DNA from: Meghimatium bilineatum
Lineage: Eukaryota; Mollusca; Gastropoda; Stylommatophora; Philomycidae
Direction: 5' to 3'
NCBI GenBank assembly: GCA_034231615.1
Contig: CM067309.1
Coordinates: forward strand, 33,836,310-33,900,309
Length of the DNA: 64,000 nt
This document shows positions 28,801-39,100 of this stretch, in pieces; within the stretch, counting starts at the first letter, position 1; every line of letters begins with the position of its first letter. Under the pieces are notes generated by a model. That model was not told the origin of the DNA, searched no databases, and saw only the letters and a program-made list of their open reading frames with translations. Made by a program: the position numbers and the translations under genes.

Positions 28801-28945
28801 CAACATGATCGTGTTCAAACATCTGAAATATTAACTGAATACTTCATGATCGTGTTCAAACATCTGAAATATTAACTGAATACATGATCGTGTTCAAACA
28901 TCTGAAATATTAACTGAATACATGATCGTGTTCAAATATCTGAAA
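25870..28945. repeat. 41/38-bp satellite array, ~75 units, ~3.1 kb
   Basis: The 41-bp unit contains CATGATCGTGTTCAAACATC then TGAAATATTAACTGAATACTT. A 38-bp variant lacks three bases and often reads CATGATCATG (a 10-bp palindrome). Variant order repeats in blocks, for example the rare AAACCTCTG units 363 bp apart (27251 and 27614). No coding content. Confidence 0.97.
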
Positions 28946-29204
28946 TGTAATTGATTGAATAATGTGTTACATCTAAAAAAAATTCATTAAAATATATGTT
29001 GTCATGAGAAATTTATGCTCGTTACATAACCATTATTAGAATTAAATCTGATGAAATGTTTGCAATATGATTGTTTCATTTATTGTGGCTGTTTGCGTGT
29101 TGTTTGACAACGCTATATGTCGTGAGGTGTTTCATTTATTGTGGCTGCTCGAATGTTGTTAGGCAATGCTTTATGGTGGGAGTTGTTTCAACTTCTTTAC
29201 CTTT

Positions 29205-29262
29205 ACTCAGTTTATCTATTCGCTAAACCCTTTGTTGCCTTTCAGCGTCAGGGGTAGAAGAA
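29205..29262 (+). mobile_element. T2 SINE body fragment
   Basis: TCTATTCGCTAAACCCTTTG followed by TTGCCTTTCAGCGTCAGGGG matches 24196-24240. The tRNA-like head is missing. Confidence 0.65.
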
Positions 29263-29990
29263 TTGACAATCAAGTAGGTATCGCATTGCCCGTGGCGACG
29301 TATCTCTCGTACACCGCAAAATGATTCGCATTGCCTCATTCTGGATTCTATCCAATCTTTCTTTTTGTGTCTGACTCGGTGTCAGAATTGCCAGTGCGTA
29401 CTCTACCACCGCCACCACCAATCCCTGATACAGTAGAAATAGCAGCCTCTGTTCACGTTGAACATCAGCCATAACTTTCATCGCCGCAAGACCTTTATAA
29501 GCCTTTACAATAATGTGGTCAACATGATCTTTGAAACTCAAACTTCGGTCCAAGTACTCCAAACATTCCCAAGTACTTCATTGTGCTGGTTCTCTCGAGG
29601 ACATCCCCTCTCAAAGTAATCGATGGCGTGGACGTGTTTACTATGTGATTATTCAGGGAAAACCATGTTATCGATATATTTGATGGATTAACAAAAACTC
29701 GAGAATTACTGCACCATTCTCCTATACAATCAAGCTCCTTTTGCAAATTTCTGGCGATCGTTTCTCTATCTCTTCTCTGCCTATATACCAAGATGTCATC
29801 AGAATAAGACATGGTTCTCCCTGGTCCTGCCATCTGACAGCTTGTAATTTGAACTGTATGCACATTTCCCTAGTGCCTTGGTCAAGGACCATGTCTAACA
29901 TTGATAACACAGCGTTGGTATACAAATATTGTTTATCAATTGTCGTTTTGTAGTCATGCAGACTGATAGCACTATGATATTTCACTGACA
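29255..29990 (-). pseudogene. LINE reverse-transcriptase fragments (palm region, plus LINE-B block)
   Basis: The minus strand reads MSYSDDILVYRQRRDRETIA (YSDD in the catalytic FADD/YADD position), EWCSNSRVFVNPSNISITWF, TSTMKYLG, then after a shift DRSLSFKDHVDHIIVKAYKG and QTQKERLDRIQNEAMRIILR. At 29870-29990 a LINE-B-like block (IPTLCYQC, then TWSLTK) abuts it, so two LINE types are fused here. Confidence 0.85.
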
Positions 29991-29999
29991 TAATCATAT

Positions 30000-30460
30000 A
30001 TTCTAAGCATGTGGGGCTCCTCATATTAGGACATATCATGTGCACCAACAAACGTCGTTATAATTGTCATCCAGATATAGTCACTGCAAGATTCTTCTGC
30101 TTGAATTGAAATCTTCGTAACCAAATGCGACAGAGACACTATCATCACGAATCCCATTGACAAAAGATAAATATCAGTAACAAATTCCACTTGTCTGGCA
30201 TAGCAAAAATATCAATTGTGTAGGCCCCTAATTCGGGTAGGTAGGTCTAGTATATATAGTATTGTAATGTACACACGGCCCAAACAACATCCAACATTGC
30301 GAATCACTGGGATGGACCTAGTCCACCATGATAATTGCTGTACGATTTTTAAAATCTCATAGGTCCTATCCAATTTCTTATGTTATATTGACATAATCTA
30401 CTTGTATTACTTCTATATATAGGGACCTATCTATTTGTCTGGCAGAACATAAACACACTT
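30000..30460. other. Unassigned stretch
   Basis: AT-rich, no repeat family or exon seen. Confidence 0.4.
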
Positions 30461-30464
30461 GCAG

Positions 30465-30725
30465 GTTATTAAAAAACCACGCTTGGCAGGGGTAAAACGG
30501 GTAAACTTGTTTGGTTTTGGCATGTAATTTCTAAAATTATTTTGCAAGGAACAGCCGAGGGTAGAAGAAGTAGAGGTGGCAGGAGAAAATCTGAATTGAT
30601 AACATCAAGGTATGGCCAGGGTGTGATTTTTTTACACTCCTCCGAAAAGCGGAGGATAGAGATGTTTGGAGAGCTCAAAGAGTGTGCTGATGTATCCAGT
30701 GTAGCGCCTCTGCGATCCTGATGGG
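30465..30725 (+). pseudogene. LINE-H C-terminal fragment
   Basis: Reads KTGKLVWFWHVISKIILQGT, GRRSRGGRRKSELI, then after a shift EDRDVWRAQRVCADVSSVAP followed by LRS, stop. The W-x-xHV…GRRSRGGRRK…DRDVWR order is typical of the region downstream of non-LTR reverse transcriptases. Confidence 0.8.
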
Positions 30726-30849
30726 TTATGTTATATGTCTTATATATTATATATATATATATTTATATGTCTTATATATATATACTGTTTAAAAAAGAAA
30801 TGCACCTTTTTGAATTTTTGAGCCACTTTTATAATAAAAGATATTCGCT

Positions 30850-31620
30850 GTTTGGACATCATTTACACCTTCAAATACTTAGGCGTAACATTCTCTTCAG
30901 ATGGAAAGATGGACACCGAAATAGACATTCTTTGCAGCAAAGCGAATCAAATACTGGGTCAATTATCCTATTTATTGCAACACAAAATGCTACCAATGAC
31001 ACAAAAAAACAACATCTTATCCAAAGTATCTTCATTCTTCTTCTTCTTCAGCGTTCATTCTCAAACTCCCGCTGGATCTCTCTTATAGCAGGACAATGGT
31101 CATATTAGATACCATGCAAGATGTAGTCCAGAGAATGGAAATACGTTGTGTCGCTGTTTAATGCCCGACACATCCGTCTTCGGCAGCGTATATTCATTCC
31201 AACCCTGTGTTAACAATGTCAAACATGGTCCTTAACAACAAAACATAAGAGACAACTGGTTACAACAGAGGTGAGATGTCTGAGAAAAGCCACAGGAATG
31301 ACCAGAAGACACAGAATTAGAAATAGGTTATACTATAAAAAGTGGGTGTCATATCAATTCTACAATACATACAAAACCAACAGATACAATGGTTTGGTCA
31401 TCTGGAAAGAATGCCTTGTGATTCATTAGTTTATAAAGCATATATAAAGAGGGGAGAAACAGAAAGAAGAGCTAGTGGTAGACCTAGAGTACGCTGGATC
31501 GACAACATCAAAGAGACATTACACGAACACCAAAAAACATTATCCGACGCTGCCAACAAAGCGAGAACAAGAACACTGTATCTCTCTCGACACCCGTAAA
31601 GGGTAAAAGAGGAAGGAAAG
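30850..31620 (+). pseudogene. LINE-B copy interrupted by SINE-A'
   Basis: Part one (30850-31037): FKYLGVTFSSDGKMDTEIDI and ILGQLSYLLQHKMLPMTQKN. Part two (31188-31620): IFIPTLC, stop, QCQTWSLTTKHKRQ, VRCLRKATGMTRRHRIRNR, QNQQIQWFGHLERMPCDSLV and RRASGRPRVRWIDNIKETLH. It ends in GGAAAGAAGAAGAA. Both parts are one element in the same orientation, split at 31038. Confidence 0.88.
31026..31199 (-). mobile_element. SINE-A' inserted in LINE-B, 12-bp duplication
   Basis: GTATCTTCATTC (31026-31037) and GTATATTCATTC (31188-31199) flank a 150-bp element of the short subtype. One mismatch in twelve. Confidence 0.85.
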
Positions 31621-31629
31621 AAGAAGAAT

Positions 31630-32860
31630 GACATCATTCAACATATCCAGTTGGTCATTAACTCCTCTTGGTTACCTGCATTACACTCATCTCATTATGC
31701 ATGAGGTCATGAAAGAGGTCAAGGCTTAAACTGGCTTTAACCAGTGTCATCGAATATTTTGTTTTTACCATGCCTCCACCTAAGTTGTAGGCAGGTAGGT
31801 GATGAGTTTACCTCTCTGTTGGAAAGGCGCGCCTCTTCAATCGGCGGACAATCTTCAAGTAGGATATAGGCCCTATCAGGACGCACAAACAAACAAGTGT
31901 TAGAGATTTAAAAAAAGAACCCCTAAATTTTGTAAAATATGTTTACCCCTCCTAAGTCTTTCTAATATTCGGATGCCCCTTATCTATCATTGGTTATAGG
32001 CCTACATAATTTTTATTTTCAAAAATTTAATCATTCCCTAATTGAAGCTTAATTACAATTTGTTCAGGACACAACATTTAAGTTTTAAGAAGAAATCACT
32101 AAAATTATTTGAGAAAAAAAAAACACCGAGTAAATGTTCAAAACTTTTAATAGAAAACTAAAATTCAAGTACAAAATAATCTTTGTTTTCGAATCCCCCC
32201 TTCCCATTTGAACAATCAAATTGCCCCCCTGTGGAGCGTGGAACAACCCCCCCCCCCCCGGCTTATATTGTATGTGGCCAGTAGGCAAGCGCCAGGAAAC
32301 GTTGCTAATGCTAATATTAAAAAATTGCCATACACATACATTTGGTGAGAAAAAAGAGCCGTATGTCGTTATATTCCATGGATGACGGGTGTATCATCGG
32401 ATGCAAAACAGCGGCATAACACATTTCCATTCTCTGAAATCAAGTACGAGCTGCTACAAGAGAGATCAGGCGGGGAGTTTGAGAGCTTAAGAAGGAGATC
32501 GTTATATGCCAAAACCCCGGGAATAGGCATATACGACAATCAAAAGACTCAAGGGAATCACAGAACCTAACCCGTTAAGAGAACAAAGAGAGAAATGCAT
32601 CTGCTCAAGCTATGGTGACTCATCTAATGCCCATATTTGGTGTCATTCTTTGAATGTGTAGGACACCGACCAAGGGAACTCACTCCTGTTGTCTCCTGTT
32701 TAGACGAACGTGAACATCTTGTGTAAGGAAACATGTGTGTTATGATTGCAGTATCGTATTATTCTGTTTATTCTAGAAATAATAAATACATGTAAACAGT
32801 ATTATGTGTGAATTGTAGAGATTTGAAGCTGCTTTGTTGTTTTGTTATCTTTATTTCCTT
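31630..32860. other. Mostly unique sequence upstream of cofilin; possible 5' flank or intron
   Basis: No tandem array or recognised transposon. C-tracts occur at 32250-32260 and a 62-codon open frame of unknown origin at 32382-32570. The acceptor at 32868 implies an upstream non-coding exon, which I cannot place. Confidence 0.5.
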
Positions 32861-32868
32861 CATTTCAG

Positions 32869-33187
32869 TCTGGTATTAAATTCCCAAAACATCGTAGTCA
32901 ACCAAAATGGCGTCTGGTGTGAAAGTAGCTGATGCTACAGTGGAGACTTACAAAGCTATGAAGCTTCGTAAGATTAACTGCAGATATTTGATGATGGCAA
33001 TAGATCAGACTGATGGTTTGATTAAAGTGATATCAACCAAAGAGAAAGACAGCCGTTGTTCTCAGGAGGAAGAGTTCAATGACTTCTTAGAACATCTGCC
33101 ATTAGACGTTGGTCGTTACTGCATCATAGATTTGACCATTCCTCAGAAAAACGGAGCTATGAAAGACATCTTGTTTTTGATTACATG
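32869..33187 (+). CDS. Cofilin exon with start codon (5' UTR 32869-32906)
   Basis: The acceptor TCCTTCATTTCAG ends at 32868. The ATG at 32907 sits in ACCAAAATGG, a good eukaryotic start context. The exon codes 93 residues plus two bases of Trp94, with donor GTAAGG at 33188. Translation past the donor meets TAA at once, which supports splicing here. Confidence 0.95.
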
Positions 33188-36100
33188 GTAAGGTTTTACT
33201 TATTCGGTATGGGTGAAAGTACAGAATAGTTCTCTGCTGTGCTATAAATAGCAAACTTGATAATTTTAACGATCAACTTCATGGATTCCTGTGTAATACC
33301 AATCAAAATAATGGCTGCCGTGACGTCACATCCCACAATCACACAGTCAACTCTAGACACAGACGAACTTATGCATAATCTGTTTGTTTTCCAATTTACA
33401 AATTTTTTACAATTTCCTATTATTTGTGGTGAGCGATCAGTATTTCTGCCCACTACACACGGAGCGAGGTGCGCACACACATTAGAAATATTATTTCTAC
33501 ACATTATAAATATTATTTCTAATCCTAACCTTACCCGTAAGCTTGCCAAATCACACAACAAAGGTCAGAAAACACATCGAAACTAGAGCAAAGGTCACAG
33601 CGGAGAACTATAATGTACTTCAGCCTTCGGTATGTCATTATATGCCAAAATAAAGTATTTGGGTAATTTAGGCTATTTTAGATGAAAGAACAGCCTAGAC
33701 TTAACCCATAAAAAAGGTTCAATCTAGCTGAATTTTAAATTGACCTAGGCCTATATTTATATTATATTATATTAAGTTTAGGTGCATTGGTTATTGTTTT
33801 CGCACACTTTTGTGCTTAGATCTCACCTTCAGTAAATCTCTCAGGGTGTATATAGTTTCATTTCTGTGTCTGTTGAGTGTTCATTTAGACAGTTTTGTGA
33901 GTTCGCTCAGACCTTCACCATCCTCACTCTCAATTCATCTCTCTGCTGACTCATGCTCATAAATCTCAAAATCTTCCAGCTGTGCCAACTCTTTTAAAGC
34001 GAGTGTCATCTCTGCTCTATCAATAGGATGATTATCTGTTTTGGTAGCAGAAAGGGCCAACTTGTTAGTTTACTCATTTCCCTTCACACCTGCATGTATC
34101 GGCAAAATGTTAACCTTAGGCACGCATGTATTTACAATTACGCAATTTTTCTTGTGCCGCTTACTGCCGCGGAATTGGTTTTTGAAATGTTACGCAATCA
34201 TCGGTGGCCATTTTGAAATCGCAATAACTTTGTTGTTACAGATATTCAAATAATATTTGCACATATAAATAAGGAATTAAATTCTGCATATATTGGTGTA
34301 AGTTTTGTTTGAATAAGACGTGTGAGAAAGTGATAAAGTCAAATTTATACCTATCTAGATCAAGACCTACCATATTTTTGATCGATTGTAAGCTGTGAAA
34401 TCTGTTGACTATTATATATTTTACTTAATGGAAACATGGTAGAATAATTTAATAATCACATATGAGGAACTTACCTGTTGACTTTTCCGCTGTTTAATCT
34501 GTTAAAGCAATAATTTCACTGAATATACTATTGACAAATAGTATAATAAACACGATTCACTGTCTTGTCGCTTCGTCACGACGCATGAAGACTACAAATT
34601 GCTTGAATTTCCATCTCAAAATCATATCGTTTTCCGCGCCAATCTGCCATCACAAACAAAATGGCGTCAAAATTTCTACCCAGTGTTGGCATCACATTCT
34701 GTCAAAAAGCTACCGTTCTCAATTTTTCAAGATGTTTTCATTCGGTATCGGGTTTACCAAATCGGGCGGTTGATTTCGACTTCAGTAATCAATATATGCC
34801 ACAATTCCAGTGAAATTCTTAGCCCAAATTGTAATCACAGCATGCTAAAGGTTAAGTCCATACCAACTACTGATATGCCTCACCAAAAAGAAACAGCTCC
34901 AGCCATCACATTAGGTGTGAGTTACTTAAATGTTTGAGTAATTATTGCAGAATAGTTTTTAAGTAGATATTTTTTATCGACGCATGTGGTTGCGTCTGTG
35001 GGTCTCACCAATGGCCCACTAGACATACCAACCATGCAACAGAAAACCTTAGTGGATGACATGCCGTTATATTGAGGTTATCTTCTTAGAGAAGCTTCAT
35101 GGCACGTCATCTATACACTTATGCTTTTATTTTGTTGTTGAAATGTTTACCTGAATATATATGTAAAAAAAAAGAGATGTTAGCGATCTCACATTTCACA
35201 GGCTCTGCAAATGAGGGCGGTAGCCATCTCCTCTCCCTCGCAGTCTTTACTTCCCGGATTAATCTGGTACCCAGTTTAGGCTGGGTCGACCTGGGAGCCG
35301 TTGCGATCTGAAAACATTTCCACCTCAACTGGGGAATGAACCCAGGACCACTCATATGCGAAGCCAGTGCGCTAATGTGGCTCCCTATATGTATATATGT
35401 ATGCACCCTCTGAGTCAGAGATTTACTGTGCAGGCACTGGGGAGGAGAAAACTGACAGCACTGTTTTTTCCTATGGCTGAAACCCATCATAGAGGCACAG
35501 TGACTCAGGACGTGACAATCCTTTTGACGTGAACATTTGGTTGCATGCCTTGAGCAATAGAGAAGTTCAGCATAATTAGTAGTCAATTGGTGACAGGGAA
35601 TGAGCACAGTGAATCCTAACTTGGCTACAATGGCTAGGAGCAGTATGTAGGTTGAAACCTACCGTCCTGGAGGTGTGATAGTTATTCTCTGGCTCTGTCC
35701 CTGGGTGGGCCGAACATCCACAGACTTCCCAGCAATATAATGCCATTTAACGGGCCCATAGACAGCTGGATCAGCAACCAACCAACCATGGACCATGAGT
35801 GATGTTATAAATGTACAAATAGCTATTGGCACATAAAATGTTCCCTGCTTCTGCTGTAAGGGCTATAGGTCAAGTAATGACAGTCGCAACTTTACCAATA
35901 AAATAAGAGTATATTGAGATTGATGAGATCATGACAAACTTCAACATTATTCTTATTACTTTGGATAATTGATATAAGGATTGGGGCAGTGGAAAAGTGC
36001 TCCTAATTAATGAATACACAAACTGATAGCTGGGGGGGGGGAGGAGAATAGTCATGTATTCACAAATGGCATTATGTAATATGGTGTGAAATCTATACAG

Positions 36101-39100
36101 GTTTTTTTCCTGCGTTCATTCTCAAATTCCTGCAGATTAGCTAATGATGATGTTCGTCCGTCGTGATCGACGATGACCAAAAACTCAACCATAATAATAA
36201 TAACAATAAATAATAAAAGTTAATAGTGCGTTTTGAAATGACTAGCAAGTCCAATGCGCGCACAAAATGTTCTTTTACAGAATTGACAACAATAGAGGGT
36301 ATCTATGTGAGGTTGAGATGTTTTTTCTTTTCTACGTGTCCGCTTCTGTCTTGCAGTATCTTGTCTGAATTCTTCCGCCGCTAGTGCTCCCGTTCTAATG
36401 CTGTAACGCCATGCTGTTCTATCCTGAGCGAGGCTCTCCCAAGCGCCTACGTCAATGTTAAGATGTTTCAAGGATGACTTGAGCGTGTCTTTGAAGTGCT
36501 TTTTCTGTCCACCAGCTTTTCGAAATCCTACCTTGAGTGCTCCATAATATATTTGTTTTGGCAAACGCGAGTTGTCCATACGCACAAGATGGCCTGCCCA
36601 GCGTGCTTGCACCTTCATAAGCATTGTGTGGATGCTTATTGAGGTTGCTTTTTCCAAGACCTCGTAGTCTGGTACTTTGTCCCACCAATGGATGTTTAGT
36701 AATTTACGTAGGCAGGTAAAATGAAAATGATTTAATTTTCTTGCATGTCTAGCATACACTGTCCACGTTTCGCAAGCGTATAGTAGGGTTGGTATAACAG
36801 CAGCATGATATACTTGTAGTTTTGTGGTTGTTCTTATACCTCTTCTGTCCCATACATTGTTGCGTAATCTGCCAAATACAGCACTAGCTTTTGCCAGTCT
36901 ATTTAGCTAATACAGTATCACCGTTAAACCTCTTCGTTGTCTCTTCACATTCAGCATGCTGTATGCACCAAGCTCATTGTATTTTGAATAGCTGTTTCAT
37001 TGAGAAAAGCATGATTCTAAACTAGTCATTCATGCAGGTAACTCAGGAATCGAAAGTAGACGAAATTAACTTCCTTTCCCATTTGCTTTTAGATTGATAG
37101 AGCATGTATTAAATATGTAGTGACTACTTGTTTAACAGCCTATGTAATCTGTCAAAATCGTTCAAAGTGGCAGACATATTTGAGGAATATTTATATGTAG
37201 GACTGATCCTAGGTGATAATGTTGGTCATAGGAACATTTACATTTATTTTCACATAAAGTATTATGAACAGTTTGTTTATGAAATGGCATCAGAAATAGA
37301 TATGTACTTACTGATATCCAACAGGTAAAGCCTGGAACAGGGTAGTCAAGTTTTGATAATCACTGGAAACATGTAAATGATTTGTGTGTCATTGTATTAG
37401 GTATTAGATATGTTGATTATCCACTTCGCACACCGGACACTGTCATAGGTGCTTAGATCTACGTTCAGTAAATCTCTCAGGGTATAACGGCTCATTTTTC
37501 CGGTTCTACGTCGGTACACTGCTCTTTAAAAAAAATCTTTATCAGGTGTTCCCTATGGGCCACACCCATCCTCATTCCCAATTCGCGCATTCATCTCAAA
37601 ATCCTGTGATCTTGCACCAAGAACAATGAGTATGTCTGTTCAGTCCATAGGCTGACCATATGTTATGGTGGAAAGGCTAGCTAATTGGTTGACCCGTTAG
37701 TTTCCTTCCACACTCGCATGTCCCGGAACAATAATTTATTGTGTGTGTTGTATATGCTTCCAGTCATAGCAAAATTTTATTACCCTGTTCAAAGCTTTAC
37801 CTATCAAATAGAATAGGCCTAGGCATTTAGCTGCTTTACATCCAGAGTTTAATGTATCGAACAAAAATTGATGAGTCACTTATGATTATAGTGTTTTTTG
37901 TTTAATTTTTCATCTGCACTATTTTCTCAAATACCTCACATACAGCAACAAAACTTATTATATTCAGTAAGCATTCCTAAAAACAATTATCCAAAAAGCT
38001 CCAAAAACAAAAAAGTTATTGTTTTTTTTCGAATGCCCTCCATAAATTAACATAGAGTAAAAAAGAATGTAAACTATTTATCTATACGCTGTGACATTCT
38101 TGTGTGCTGTTTGTAAGCTTGTTCCTGTAGCCTCTTTGATTTCTATGGTCCATCTTTTACAGTCTACCTCAGGCTTTATTGCCATGATGTCAGTGTGTCA
38201 TGGCCATTTGTGACCTGCTATCTGTTATTAGTGTGTGAAAACCACTTGATCTATTGTCGCTTGATGTGTTCCAATACTGGTATTGTGTTGGTTATCTGTC
38301 TGATGTTATCGTTTATCATCATCATCAAGTGCCGTCTCCGGAACGAAGGTTGGCTGCAACGTATCTCCAACATCTCTTGTCTTGGTGGTGCACTCTGCTA
38401 GACTGTAACCTGTCCATCGTGTAATGTTACTCTCCCACTTGTATCTCTGCCTACCTCTTGCTCGCTTCCCTTTGACTTTACCCTCAAGTAAGGTCTTCAA
38501 TAAGGTGTCATGTCTTTTAATGTGTCCAAAGTATTTTATTTGCCTGATCTCTATTTCTCTTAGTAATTCTTTCTTCATATTAAGTGTCTTTAGCACCTCT
38601 TTATTTGTTTTCTTCTCTTTCCATGATGTTCTCCCTATTCTTCTATATACCCACATCTCAAAGGCATCAATTTTGTCTTCTAATTGTTTATTTAGTGTCC
38701 ATGTTTCTGAGCCATACATTAATATGGAATATTATGTTATCGTTTATAATTCTATCTTAATGACACTTCAAGAATGTCATTAATGAATGCAATGGCAAAG
38801 GAGAATAATACAATATTAATGCAGAGTATTAAAGGTTAAGACATGCTTGTCAGGTGACAGTATTGCTATTCTTGTGCACAGTTTTTCATGCCCTGGCAAC
38901 ACTGAAGCATGTGAAGGGTTTTAAAGTTAGTGAATATGGTAAGATGTGTGAGTGTGACAGGTTCACAGTAGCTACTGTTGATAGTGAGTCCGACACAAAG
39001 TGTCTGTAGGGTCTTCTTCCACTAATTGGAGAAGCAATGTCATCCAGCATTGATTGATGAGCAAATCTCTTCTGGAAAGTGGCATTCATCTCTATAACAT

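Noticed and set aside
25870..28945. Possible CRISPR-like array of regular repeats
   Set aside because: Units are contiguous with no unique spacers, and the context is eukaryotic. It is a satellite.
33196..33586. Frames on both strands just after the cofilin donor
   Set aside because: Lie in the intron with no splice signals or recognisable domains.
35325..35390. Functional tRNA gene
   Set aside because: The box pair is good, but the acceptor stem is missing and it runs into a SINE body.
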